Shown here piece after piece: positions 1 through 11,300 of a DNA stretch of 64,000 nucleotides (position 1 is the first letter of the stretch; each line of letters begins with the position of its first letter). Where the stretch lies: positions 1,464,667-1,528,666 of the forward strand of contig CAXAMN010025694.1 in assembly GCA_963970005.1 (NCBI GenBank), written 5' to 3'. This stretch comes from Durusdinium trenchii (taxonomy: Eukaryota; Sar; Dinophyceae; Suessiales; Symbiodiniaceae). Below the pieces are notes generated by a model. It did no database searches and had not been told where the DNA came from. It saw only the letters and a list, made by a program, of their open reading frames with translations. Both the position numbers and the translations under genes were made by a program.

Positions 1-110
1 CTACTAACTACTAACTACTAACTACTAACTACTAACTACTAACTACTTACTACTTACTACTAACTACTTACTACTTACTACTTACTACTTACTACTTACT
101 ACTTACTACT

Positions 111-199
<89 letters not shown>

Positions 200-250
200 G
201 CTGCTGCTGCTGCTACTACTACTACTACTACTACTACTACAGCTACTACA
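1..250. repeat. Complex CTA-based microsatellite
   Basis: The array opens with tandem heptamers CTACTAA (about six in register). It changes to CTACTTA heptamers from about 43 to 112, then to plain (CTA)n with a short (TGC)n interruption near 200-215. The stepwise change of unit suggests successive slippage expansions. It is not the TTTAGGG-type telomere repeat. Confidence 0.95.
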
Positions 251-1512
251 ACATACTACAACTATTCATTACAGGGCTCTATTGGAAGCCACCCAAAAAC
301 CCACTGAGAGGATAGATTTTCAGTGTCGCCGGTGGGTTCGTCGAAAAACTCTGCGTGCTGCACGATGATGGATGACCCGATGTTGGATGACCCGGCGGGC
401 TTGGGTGGAATGACCTGAAATCCTGTTGTGCAAGGTTGCCCATCCATGCAGGTTTCTTGGAATCATTGCTTTGTTTGCTGACTTGTGCAACTCGTAAGGA
501 ATGAGGGAATGGATCCAAAGGAATCTCTGTTGGAGGCGAAACTTCCCTCGTTCCCCTACTAAGAACCAGTCAGTTTGTTTTGTGTTGTTTTGTTTTCTCT
601 TTCTTTCAGCTTCCTCTGGATGGGCTACCGTTCTGGCTGTGTAGCCTTGCCCAGCTTTTGCATGTAGGCGCTTTCCGGGCTTTCCGGGGAACTATACTTT
701 CGCAGCAACCTTGTGTAGCCTTTGCATAGCCTTGTCTTATAGTGTTTTGGGGCTGAGCAACAAGAAAGACCGCGAAGCAGACATCGAAAACGATAGTAGG
801 TCAATAGTGTTTGATTCCGCAGCTACGTAGAGTTCGATTCGTTCTCTCTCAACTCTTACACACCAAGGTTCCCGTTGATAAGGGCCTTTGTATTATTCGA
901 TGTTTTTTCACTTGTTTAATTCACGATGTTCACCCTGATGGCCAAGTAAGGTGCGAAAAACACCGTGAGGTCCGGTGCTTTTTCGCTTCTCAGACCCTCC
1001 TCGCCCACGAGGCGTGTGACCTTTCTCTTGGCCATCCTGGGCAACTTTGCGGCCTTCGCAGCCTTTGGCCGCCTGGACCGGGCGAGTGGCGCTACAGCGG
1101 AGTGACGAGACGACCGGCGGTCACGTCGAGAGTGACCACTGAAGCCCTTGGGGTTGGGAGAACTGCGCGTAAAGGTATGGCATTTGCATCACACATTTAG
1201 AGCAAAAGCGACTCTCGGGTGTTTTCCTCCCACTCCGGTCTTGGTCGGTCGGTCCTACCCGCGTGCACCGGGGCCTTTGGAGCGGAACAACAAAACTGCT
1301 TCGGATCAGTTTCAGAGTCAACTGACGATGAAGATCTTCCCTTTGAGCCTCACTGAGCAAGAGCCATGGAAGTACGGGAAGTACGCAGCCAGGGCATCTT
1401 GGCCATTGTGCTTGCCAGGAGTTCCAACAAATGCTGGTGGTTGGACCACGAAAAAAACACTTATATCAGACTTTGTCAGACACCGTACTCGTTTTGACCA
1501 TCCCCAAGACAC
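251..1512. other. No supported gene
   Basis: There are short chance ORFs only. No conserved motif, RNA gene or repeat pair was recognised in this stretch. Confidence 0.5.
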
Positions 1513-1686
1513 AGACCGTTTTTCGGACTTCAGTCGACTTCACGCGGCTCTTCTCATCGGGCGCACCAGCGGCCAAAGCCTGCCGTCTTCGATCGCGCGA
1601 CCCAACGGGCTCAGCCCTGCTCGACTCGCTGCGAAGCGTGGAACCGGTTCGGACGGTCGGACGGTCGGGACGGAGAAATCTCCCAG
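1513..1686 (+). other. Possible GC-rich coding exon, unrecognised
   Basis: This block is clearly more GC-rich than its surroundings and is open in the frame beginning TSVDFTRLFSSGAPAAK, giving a Ser/Arg-rich peptide. No domain is recognised. Splice sites are not decisive and two other frames are also largely open, so this rests on composition only. Confidence 0.25.
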
Positions 1687-1740
1687 CTCCGATCGTTTTC
1701 GTGTATGGCGAGGATGTAGCATAGATGTATAGTTCCATGT

Positions 1741-1967
1741 GAGCCGCTCTAAAAACCTGCCTTTACATCTTAAGTAAGGACCTTGTCATATTGAATTCCG
1801 CGTAAGCAAAACCCTGGGTTGCGTAAGATTGCGTAAGCATTTCGCGTAAGCATTTCGGAAGTTTGCGTTGCGTAAGCAAAAGTGAGGGCCGCGTAAGCAG
1901 CGCGAAAGGCCTCGCGCAAGGAAAGTGATACGACATAGGGAGTGACTCCAGGTTTTTAGAGTGGCTC
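1741..1967. mobile_element. MITE-like element with terminal inverted repeats and ATGT target duplication
   Basis: The ends are inverted repeats of 19 bp (GAGCC(G/A)CTCTAAAAACC...), with the left arm at 1741-1759 and the right arm at 1949-1967, one mismatch. ATGT flanks both sides (1737-1740 and 1968-1971), which fits a 4-bp target duplication. There is no ORF. The interior holds six copies of the heptamer GCGTAAG between about 1798 and 1900. The superfamily cannot be assigned from these ends. Confidence 0.7.
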
Positions 1968-2830
1968 ATGTGATAACACCAAACATCTCGCTACATAGTT
2001 CCAATGGAAGTACACATCTCGCTATAGGTTACATGTATAGTTCCAAACTAGTTTGGAGATGTGTGGGGGTTCCATGAAACATCTCCAAACACGCTGGTAT
2101 CCTGTGAGTCGACATCGGACATCCACCTCCCAGGTCCCCCGTCCACTCGCGCAGGCCGAGTCGCAGCGTGTGGGAGCGGAGGCACCGAGGAGGGCCTTGC
2201 CTGGGTGCCCAGCGAGCGACGTGACTCGGTACCCTGTGTACTTCTTTATAATCATGGGTGGACCATGGCCCCCTTTGAAGAGGATATGGTCCTCAAGAGT
2301 GGTGTATGGTGGTGTATGGTGTAATCACGGTGCAAGACACAACAAGTGACAACTGGCTGACTGGCGGAGACGGAATCCAATCTTCCGCCTTTTTCTCCGC
2401 TCCACACCTCCTCGAGCTCGTCTCAGAACGGCGCAGCTCTTTCCGGTCCAGGACCGCTCTCGAAGAGTGTGTTCCGGGCTTTGCAACTCCTTCCAGGCGG
2501 CTTTTGCCGGCCTTTCTCGGGTCAACGGCTTCACATGAAACCCGCTGGAGGGTGAACCCGCCCTCTCGACTCGCGACCTGGGTGGCCTGGGTGGCGGCGC
2601 CCGACCATTAGGACGCGGTTTTAGGATCGGCCACCTCGGTCGGTCGGCACGTGCTGAGACCAGGGGCGATGGTCAGACGTGTGGGGAATGACGCGGTGTG
2701 CACACCGATGCGGATGACGTGTGGTGGGGTGGATGCTTAAAGTTGAACAGAGAATGTGCCAGGGGTTCTGGTTCAAACTGCGCAGCTGGAACCAAATTGA
2801 TGCAAATGGGAGGGGGTCCTGTTGACACTC

Positions 2831-2920
2831 CCATGGAACTGGCATGTTGGCCAATCAGTTGGGGTGGTTGAAAAGGGATCAATGGGATGCTAGATATATG
2901 CCTCACATTGTCGGTGTGGG
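2831..2920. repeat. Degenerate foldback element (family A loop)
   Basis: It contains the loop core shared with the better-preserved copies (TTGGGGTGGTTGAAAAGG at 2860-2877), followed by GATCAATG. The flanking arms are eroded. It is assigned by the loop, not by an intact inverted repeat. Confidence 0.5.
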
Positions 2921-5429
2921 TGTATGCACGCCCCATGATCGGGATGTCCACTCAGTAGGTGCCATCCTCCATGTTCTGATGAGACCCAGAAACAGGGGTC
3001 AACTCGACCCACCGGCCACTGCGAACACACCGCACGAGCGAATGACATGAAAGCACCCTGCCATGACACTTTTCTCCACGAAGCGACGGGTCGTGGGAAG
3101 ATGTGGGAAACATGAAGATGCCACTGGCATCGACAGAGCATCAAGAAACATGCATCTGCCATCGACTCGACCTCGCGGTGCGACCAAGTGAGGAACTCCC
3201 GGCTTTTGGCTGAGGGTCTACCTGTCAAGTGTGCGAATTGTTCCTTACCCCCCCCCAAAAAAAACGACCTCAGTCACCTCAGTCCTCAGGTCGGAACAGA
3301 TGAGGCTCGACCTCATGCAGCTGGAGGTGATGAAGGAAGACTTCAAGGCTCCGACAACTTCACCGAAGCGACGAGACCCACCGAGACAACACCCTGGTGA
3401 TGGGGCGGGCGGGGGCTTTTGGAAGGTTTGGGAAGCACACGGTGTTGGGGTAGAGCACCGCGCTGAAAGAAGGTGGTCTTGTTGGCGAGGCTCCTTTTCA
3501 GCGGCAGATTTGGAGGGTGAAACGCACGACATTGGAGGGTTCTTTCTTTCTTTGGAGGGTGTTTTTTGGGAAGGTATGAATCCATCATCCTCTGGTGCTC
3601 TGTGGACGCTTCCAAACAATTTTGCTGTATTTTACTTACTTGGCGGTCTCACAGCAGGTTGAGCAGCACTTGGTGTGAACATTGGGGCACTTCCCAAGAT
3701 GGGACTTGTTTTCAAACATAAAGACGATGGCACATGATCCACTTTATGTATCTTTAGAACTATAGAACTGTATTTTAAAGTATTATAGAACATGCATGAA
3801 CATGCCCTTAGATATGTTTAGCCAGGTGGATGTATATATATATACCGTAAGTCTAATGGGACAACTATATATATGATATAATATGTGTATATGTTAATAG
3901 AACAACTGTAACATGGTGTCTACATGATGTTTGATTATATAGCTCTTATTTATATATATAATATACATTGTTACATAATATATATATATATCTGACTTGT
4001 GTATGCTTGTTTGACTTGTATTTTGTATATATCTTCTAAGTAACTTTTTGTCATTGCGATATGAAATCCGGAATATGTCAAACATATCACATGTAATGTG
4101 TATCATTGTTCTTGGATGCTCCCATGCTCCACATCCTGTGAGATTGTGTGTCGCAGGCTGCCGAACGTCGGTGACGTCACGTCGCGTCGCGTCACACCGG
4201 CGCTCGGTGACGTGCCGCGGTCAGGCCACAGCTGCCTCGTACATGGAGTGCAACAAGGTGCAGTTGCAGCACATCGGCCAGTCTCCGTGACGGCCAACCG
4301 TGTTGAAGACGGCCACGCGTTCCGTGACGGGTTGGTGCGGGCAAGAAAGGAGAAAGGGGGCCAGAGATGTGAAGACCTTAGGAAGTCCTGTTCGAAGAAG
4401 CCAAGATCTTCATGAGAATGACATAAGAAAACGAGAGCTATATATATATATTATATACTGCATGTTGCAATTAGTGATATGAAAGGCAGTCACACGCAGC
4501 CACAGTGAAGTCCTGTTCTACTACTACAGGCCCTTCACAATCGAACGCACAAGCTGACAAGCTTGAGGATCGATCCTCATGGTGTCACGGGTCACTATGT
4601 GTCACTGCATGCCAAGCGAAGCGGGCAGAAGATCTGGCCTGTGTACAGAGCGGGCGCCTTTGGCGTTCGACGCAAGCAACGCCACCCGTCAAAGCAGTGC
4701 GGAAACTGGACATCCTCGGGCCGTTCGTCATCAATAGACTGTACCTGCACTACAGATGGACCTCCAGGGTGTCCCCTGGAAAATGAGGATCCTAGTGGAA
4801 GACTGAAAATGGAGGGCGAACTGCCAGGGGTTTCTGGGGGATACTCTGCTTGAAACCTTTATTTGAGGTCCCTGACTCTGTGTTGTCCATCCAAGAACTG
4901 CCACATAACCCCACTTTGGGTGGGGAAGAAACAGGTCCACTGTGAGTCTCAGTGCATTCAGCCGAGGACTAGGGAACCTGTGAGTTCTGCATGTTGGATC
5001 CCCTGCGACTTCATGACCTCATTGCGCCCCTCGCGCCGGGTGTCCAACCCGATGCGAGCACCCTTCATCTCCCACCATTTTGGAGATCCCAGTCCTGTTC
5101 CAAACTCTGGGACGAGAAGAGTCTTTGAGCAGACCACTGGAGATGATTGCATGATTGTTTCACGTGTGTCATTTTCAATATCGGGTCCATTTAATCTGTC
5201 TAACTTTGCAAGACCATTGGTGACAAGACCGCAGCTGGTGTTCGCTCAAGGAAACTCCCAGAGTTTGAATGTTTTTTCCAACTCCCAGAGTTTCAACAAA
5301 GACTTCGGAACGCCCAAAAGTGTATAGCAAACAGTGTTCCCACAGACTTCCAGGGTCGTTGCAGGGAATTGGCAGGGTCCGTGGTTTTCACCTCGTCCGG
5401 GTACTTTGAGCCACGTCGAAGGACCTTTT

Positions 5430-5463
5430 GGGTCACCGAAGGGTCACCGAAGGGTCACCGAAA
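5430..5463. repeat. Three tandem copies of an 11-mer
   Basis: GGGTCACCGAA is repeated three times head to tail. Two further GTCACC words follow within 50 bp. This is a minor local expansion. Confidence 0.8.
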
Positions 5464-6047
5464 TGGTACTGTTGACCGGTGTTTGAGTCACCGAATCTCA
5501 AGTCACCATGGACTGACATGACATGCAGATGCTGGAGAGGTTGAACACGAAAACACGCGCACGACCGTGCGTTGGAATGGCAAGGCAGTAATTGAGTGTG
5601 TTTTAGTCTTCGACTTCAGCCCGGTAGATGAGTACATGGCCCATCAAATGGGGCGACATGTTTGGATGCCCGACTGCAACTTGCGCTGCACTCCGCTCCT
5701 TTTGCCCTCTCGTGCGGTGGCTGAGCGTCTCTTTTTTTTTCCCGCGAAGGTTCTGGCGGCGAGTTGCAGCATGTTGATCCGTGTTGCACATATCTTCAGT
5801 TCCGTACGTTTCTGTGAAGCAAGCCCTATGGCGGCTTCCAGGCTCGCAACATGAAAAAAGCTAAAAGAAAATCATGACAACTTATGTACAATAATTATCT
5901 AAGAAATGCTACAGCAAGTGGCTTGTTCATTCGCTCGAGCGTTCCAGTGAAGTGGGGTGAATGTTTGGCTCTCTCAAGAGGAGCCGTTTGACAGCTGGTC
6001 GGAACTCAAGTAAGTGACAAGCTGGCCAGTAAAAGGACATAGACATA

Positions 6048-6052
6048 GATTA
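6048..6052. repeat. Target-site duplication, left copy (GATTA)
   Basis: GATTA immediately precedes the 5' LTR and recurs immediately after the 3' LTR at 19772-19776. Five bp is the usual duplication size for Ty1/Copia integrases. Confidence 0.9.
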
Positions 6053-6161
6053 TGTATTTGCACGATTGTACACCTGTACATACCATATTGACCTCTATGT
6101 TTGGCTCAAGAAAAGGGCGCTCTACATGTTGGTACTTGTAGGCTGTTGGCCTGTAAATTCA
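6053..6161 (+). repeat. 5' LTR (109 bp)
   Basis: It begins TGTATTTG and ends AAATTCA, giving the TG...CA ends expected of LTRs. It is identical over all 109 bases to the 3' copy. It is short for a Copia LTR. At 6100-6110 it contains TTTGGCTCAAG, the last 11 nt of the dinoflagellate spliced leader. No TATA box is visible; upstream promoter signals must be compact or lie partly in the leader. Confidence 0.95.
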
Positions 6162-6173
6162 GGTTATCAGCCG
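6162..6173 (+). promoter_or_regulatory. Putative tRNA primer-binding site
   Basis: GGTTATCAGCCG directly follows the 5' LTR. It resembles the initiator-Met-tRNA binding site common in Copia elements (TGGTATCAGAGC), with a one-base insertion and a changed tail. Position supports it; the match is imperfect, so the primer tRNA is uncertain. Confidence 0.5.
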
Positions 6174-6248
6174 TATCGCCAAAGAGCGGTACGCGCCATT
6201 CTAGCTGTGTCACCTACCCACCCTCGTTCTGCGCACACGTGAGGTGGC

Positions 6249-7832
6249 ATGGCGGATAGGCCCTTCGAACCAATTCGAGATGGCACGGATCGATCGAGGT
6301 CCAGAGTCGGTGATGCCGATGAGAATGGGTCATATGTACAGACGGAAGTCTTCACCTCAGAGCATGATGAGGATGCATTGGTTGAAGCACATGGGAACGT
6401 GTTGCCACCGGCCACATCGACTGGTGCTGTTATCTTGTCTCCCACGAGCCCTGCCTTTATTCCGTCGAGTACATACAATGAGTCGAGACAAGTCATTAAC
6501 CAAACGGCAAACTTCCACGATCAAAGAATGATCAACGTCAACCTGGACAAGTCCGCTGAAGTCGCACAACTTGCAGAAGCGCGACACAGGGAACTGATGT
6601 CCAAGAAAGATGAAGAGGTGAAAAAGACAGTGGAAGCCATTCACCGCGAGGCACACGACCATGTCAAGGAGCAACTCGAGTTACAAGAACGAAGAGCTGC
6701 ATCTTGGGCTGCAAACGAGCAAGCTAAGATGAATGCACAAGAAGCAGTCATTAAGAATGCTGCGTTGACTGAAGCTCAACTATACAATCACAACTTGACA
6801 GAACTACAACAACAAGCACAGAGTCGTGAATCGCAGCTGAGAGAAGAGTTGAGAACACAAACAGAGCTCATTAGAGAACTTCGAGAGAAGATGGAAACAT
6901 CCGCTCGAGGGAACTATGAGCCTGCTGGAACACCGGCTAACCTCAGGACAACTCTTCCAGGTCCAATGGGTTCAAACGAGCTACCTCTTGGTCAACCATA
7001 TCGACCAATGCAGAAATCAATGACTGATAGTTCAGGCGAACCCTACCGTGATGCTCTTGCGAGTGGAGCGGTTAATGCTCCGAAGGTAGCTGGAGGTGGT
7101 CCTCCAGATCATCCCAGTTCATCAAGTTCGTCGTCATCCGATGACAAGAAGAAGAGCAAGAAAGACAAAAAGAAGAAGAAGAAAGATGACAAGGAAGAGA
7201 AGCGTGGCAGATCACCCCGCAAAAAGAACAAAAAGAAAAACAAAAAGGGGTCACCTTCGCCGTCCGAGTCACCTTCATCGTCGAGCTCATCTTCTGAGGA
7301 TTCATCCTTTGCCCGTAAGGTTAGGAAACATTTGAAGAAGATGAAGAAAGAGGATCGTGAACAGAGGGCCAAAGAGGCCGAAAAGATCCTCATTCCCAAG
7401 TTTCCTACACCTGAAAGGTATAGAGATTGGCGAATTAAAGTTCGGGACAATGTGTCAGCGGCGTCCGCTAAGCCGGACAAGGCCAGGTTATGGCTAGGTA
7501 AGGTTTATGAAGACGCCGTGACCACTAAGGACCTGGATGACTCTGAGGGTTTCATCACGCTGGATGCAAAACTTCTTTCAAGTCTCACGAACTGTGCGGA
7601 GGGGGACCTTGCTCGCCAACTGAACACGTTTAAGGAGACCAAAGAGAAAGCAAAGGAACCGATTATAAGGGACGACAAATTCTACTGTTGTTCCATGAGT
7701 ACTTTGCTACTTCCATCAAACACGGTGCTATTTACGATAAGATCTTATATGTGTCAAAATGGTGAACGAGGACCTGAAAGGTTTTGTCACGCGATGGGAG
7801 TCTGTTATTGCGGGGATGCGAACGGAAGTTGA
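6249..7832 (+). CDS. gag: Gag, N-terminal part (frameshifted)
   Basis: The ATG at 6249 follows an 87-bp leader after the LTR and is the first ATG that opens the long frame. The product starts MADRPFEPIRDG. Residues about 100-218 are a charged heptad-like region likely to form a coiled coil. Residues about 285-365 are a Ser/Lys-rich low-complexity linker. From about 385 (FPTPERYRDW) it resembles the Copia Gag capsid region (UBN2-like). The conserved frame is lost near 7660, where a 2-base insertion (ATTATAAGG) moves the reading to another frame, and again near 7757, where one A appears missing from a short A run. The annotated frame past about 7665 is therefore out of register. Gag would form the particle that packages element RNA. 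Confidence 0.8.
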   Translation: MADRPFEPIRDGTDRSRSRVGDADENGSYVQTEVFTSEHDEDALVEAHGNVLPPATSTGAVILSPTSPAFIPSSTYNESRQVINQTANFHDQRMINVNLDKSAEVAQLAEARHRELMSKKDEEVKKTVEAIHREAHDHVKEQLELQERRAASWAANEQAKMNAQEAVIKNAALTEAQLYNHNLTELQQQAQSRESQLREELRTQTELIRELREKMETSARGNYEPAGTPANLRTTLPGPMGSNELPLGQPYRPMQKSMTDSSGEPYRDALASGAVNAPKVAGGGPPDHPSSSSSSSSDDKKKSKKDKKKKKKDDKEEKRGRSPRKKNKKKNKKGSPSPSESPSSSSSSSEDSSFARKVRKHLKKMKKEDREQRAKEAEKILIPKFPTPERYRDWRIKVRDNVSAASAKPDKARLWLGKVYEDAVTTKDLDDSEGFITLDAKLLSSLTNCAEGDLARQLNTFKETKEKAKEPIIRDDKFYCCSMSTLLLPSNTVLFTIRSYMCQNGERGPERFCHAMGVCYCGDANGS

Positions 7833-8343
7833 CAAGAAATGGCTTGAGGCATATTTTCATCTCGCTGTGAAGAACTTTAAGCCTTTAGCTCACGATCTTG
7901 CCATCTACGAACGCGCCTCGGAAGGGAGTGCCGAAAAGACTTACGACTTTTTGATCAAGTCAGCTAAGGCATACCTTGAAAGGAAACGTTTGGAAAAGAT
8001 GAGGGATGCCACGAAGCGTAGTCTTGGAGGTAAAGACCCTGCAGCTCCTGTCATTGACCCAAGTGACAAAAAGCCGAAAGGTGTGTGCTATGAGTTTCAG
8101 AACAAAGGAAAGTGCAGTAGGCGCGACTGCCCATTCAAGCATGAGAAACCCCGTGAATCCAGCAAAGGAAGGCCCAAAGGTGGTGGAAAGGGTAGATCTT
8201 CTTCCTCACGTGGAAGGTCGTTGACTCCGGGATCAAGATCGGAAGTTTGCAAGTTTTGGAAATCTGGTGACTGTCACCGGGGAAAGAATTGTGCTTTCAA
8301 ATTTCAAACATCCAGATCGTTCTTCTACACCCGCACCAAGTGA
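7759..8343 (+). CDS. gag: Gag, C-terminal part with CCCH zinc fingers (frameshifted)
   Basis: This continues the capsid region (VNEDLKGFVTRWESVIAGM) in a new frame after two upstream indels. A first zinc finger is intact, C-x8-C-x4-C-x3-H (CYEFQNKGKC...CPFKH). A second begins C-x7-C-x5-C, but its final His is displaced by a 7-bp tandem duplication of TTTCAAA at 8295-8308, which also shifts the frame into the pol reading. A Gly/Arg/Ser-rich spacer lies between the fingers. Such fingers replace the CCHC knuckle of many Copia Gags and would bind RNA. The first ATG here is not a natural start; the segment was originally fused to the upstream part. Confidence 0.75.
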   Translation: MVNEDLKGFVTRWESVIAGMRTEVDKKWLEAYFHLAVKNFKPLAHDLAIYERASEGSAEKTYDFLIKSAKAYLERKRLEKMRDATKRSLGGKDPAAPVIDPSDKKPKGVCYEFQNKGKCSRRDCPFKHEKPRESSKGRPKGGGKGRSSSSRGRSLTPGSRSEVCKFWKSGDCHRGKNCAFKFQTSRSFFYTRTK

Positions 8344-11300
8344 CGACCGAAAGAAACGAAAGAAGAAGAAGAAGGAGAAAAGAGAGAAGAAGAAACGAAG
8401 TACTTCTCGTGGCTCCAACGGTTCTGGCGGTAGTCAGAAATCCAAAGGTGGGAAAGGTGCTCCTTCTAACCCAGCCGCTGTTTGCCTGCTGCGCACTCTG
8501 GTCTTAGCTACTGCGGTCTCATCATCACAGTCTGCTACTATCAGATGCCCGTTGGAAAGCGTGGCCATGGTTGCTACACCTGCCACCAGTTCTTCCCCAT
8601 CATCTTCGTCAGGACGGGGAAAAGTAAAGTGCCTTTCTTTTGCTGACAAACCAGAAGTTTTTAAACACGTGGTTCATGTCAGTTCTTTAATGTTTCCAGT
8701 TGTTGCACGAAAACAAAGAAAGCATGTCAGTTTCCCAATAGGCCACAAAGGAAACGCCGAAGTTTTGGAAATGGCATCTGAAGATGCATGCATTGCAGCA
8801 GAACGTTTGAGCAGAGCTGTTTCAAACGAGTTGAATGGCATCGAGGCACGCTGTTGCTATCTTTGCGATTCGGAAATGGGATGCAAGCATTGTTTTAAGA
8901 ACCAACAGGTCACAGTGCCTGCAACCGAGATCGCATGGATTGCAGATACTGGCAGTGCGAATGATCTGGTATCTAGGGAAATGGTCAATCGCAACGAGGT
9001 GTTCGAATCCTCGAAACCGGTTAGTCTTCTCACAGCTAACGGAGTATTCCAGGCTAATGATCAGGCTAATCTCGATATTCCCTTATTGGGAATCACTGCA
9101 AAACCATACGTACTTGATGATAGTCCGGCAGTGATATCCGTGGGACAATTATGTATTGATCATGATTGGTCGTTCATTTGGCCGTCAAATGATATACCAT
9201 ATTTCAAAAAGCCAAATGGGCAGAGGATCAAGCTTCAAGTGAAAGACTATGTTCCTTATTTACCATCAACCAGTGGTATGGCTATGACTGCTATTGGACA
9301 TAAGTATGAAAAACATGCTTCCGGGAACGGCAAGTCTTCGTACATTCCGATTCCTACATCACCTAGTGTAGAGGAAGCACCCCATGAGTCTGCAGAAGCA
9401 GAACCCGAAGCAGTCGATGCCAGGTTAGTCCCCGATCCACCAGCGGAAAAGCGTGATCGTGGTGAACAAGCCTTGAGGCGGGAAGCAAAGTCGCTTGCAC
9501 ATTTGTTGACGCATGTTCCTAAGAACCCTTTTTGCACGACATGTTCAAGGGCTAAGATGACTAAGCCACCATCGTACAAGAAGGGAGGATCTGAAACTGT
9601 TGATGCTGACAAATTTGGTGATCACATCACTGCTGATCATCTCATTCTTCGGGATGATGAAGAAGAGGCTATCGATGGTTCAAGAAACGCTCTAGTCATT
9701 AAGGACATAGCTACAGACTTTAGATATGTATATCCGTCGGCTAGGAAAACGACTAGAGATTGTGTTCTTGCATTGAAGCACTTCACCCGGGGACGGGATG
9801 ACATTGGTGTGTTCTACTCAGACAATGCAGAAGAGCTTGTTAAAGCAGCATCAGAATTGAAATGGAGACACGTTACAAGTGTTCCATACATCTCCAAGAG
9901 CAATGCTCAAGCAGAGAGAAGTATTCGATCCGTTCTTGATGGAACTCGTATCAATCTTGAACAAGCGGGTTTGCACCATACATACTGGACGCATGCCGCC
10001 AGACACTGTTGCATGGCGCACAACATACTCGGTGATCAGGAGGCTCGAACACCATGGCAACTCAGGTTCGATGAGAAGTTCAAGGGACCAATGATTCCTT
10101 TTGGAGTGAGGGTTGATTATTGGACCGGACCAAAAACCAAAACCAAAGAAAAATTGAAATTCGATCCTACTTCACTTCCAGGAGTATTTTTGGGATACAA
10201 AATTCACCCTGAATTCTCATGGAGAAAAGAGTTTCTTGTTCTCCCTCTCAAGGAGGTGATGGACAACAACTTTGATAGTAGTGTGCCATGGGTTGGAACG
10301 AACAAACTCGCATTGCCTGACGGAGATTTTGTGTTTCCACTGAAGGACAGGTATAATGCTATCCGTGAGGGTCGCATTCCATGCTACATGATATCGGATG
10401 ATCCTCCGAAGCCGGAAGATGAGGATGCAAAACCTGTGGAGGAGTTGATTGACAAAGGTCCGATGGAAGGTGGCAAAACACTTAAAGTCCCTTCGACTGA
10501 TGGAATGGTTGATCATTCAAAGAAGGATGCGTTTGAGAGTGGGATCTATGATCCTGGTGAAGATGAAGAGGGCAAAGGAGGTTCCTCATCATCCTCATCT
10601 GGTAAGCCCAAAGATCCACCCAAGGATCCTTTCGAAGGCGTTCCGCCAGAAGACATGGTTGAGGTTGTTGATCCTGTTACAGGTGAGGTGACCTCAATCC
10701 CAAAAGAGGGGTCATCATTCTACAGCGCGGGGGGATATAAAACTAGGAAATACAAAGGCACTTCCAAACCACCAGATGTTCCATCCTTTCTTTGGAAGGC
10801 CGCTTCGAAGGCAGCTCGTGAGAAAGAGATTAGAAGATACGAGCTTGAAGAAGCGAGAAAGAAATTCAAAGCCGCTGCTGCAAAGGTCAACAATTTGAAC
10901 AACAATGATCCTTCTTCCCCGAGGGATCGGGTTGACCAACATGATGACGTTCCTGCTATGCCTGTTAAAGAGGTGATCAAACATGACCACCGCGACAGAC
11001 TAGCCACAGCGCATGAACTCGTAAAAGATATGATCTTGAACGCACTTGTCGCCAGACCGGTAGGTCCAAAGGAGGTCGGTGAGAATCCTGCTGCTCAGGC
11101 TTCACTCGATCTTGAATGGAACAAACTTGAGAGCAAACCAGCCTGGTGGTATAACACTGTTCAGGAATGGGAACATGTTGCTAGTGAAGCTAGGCGCACT
11201 GGTGAAAAGGTTCACGTAGGGAAGATCTTTGAGCTATGTGTTGAGAAGGGTAGCGAATTAGAGAAAGGCAACCCCCTCAGAAAGTTCAAAGGTAGAACGG

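Larger units (their letters stand above)
1972..6047. other. Largely non-coding region with simple repeats
   Basis: No gene is supported. The region contains a degenerate hairpin element near 2831-2920, a strongly AT-rich (TA)n-like tract at about 3825-4050, a GC-rich block at 4150-4300 that may be an exon (no clear frame), and a triplicated 11-mer GGGTCACCGAA at 5430-5463. The 3' end is the pre-insertion flank of the Copia element. Confidence 0.5.

Noticed and set aside
1..110. Telomere or subtelomere array
   Set aside because: The heptamer CTACTAA/TTAGTAG is not the TTTAGGG type and grades into a plain CTA microsatellite.
7109..7480. Minus-strand Phe/Ser-rich frame inside gag
   Set aside because: Shadow of the Lys/Ser-rich Gag linker.
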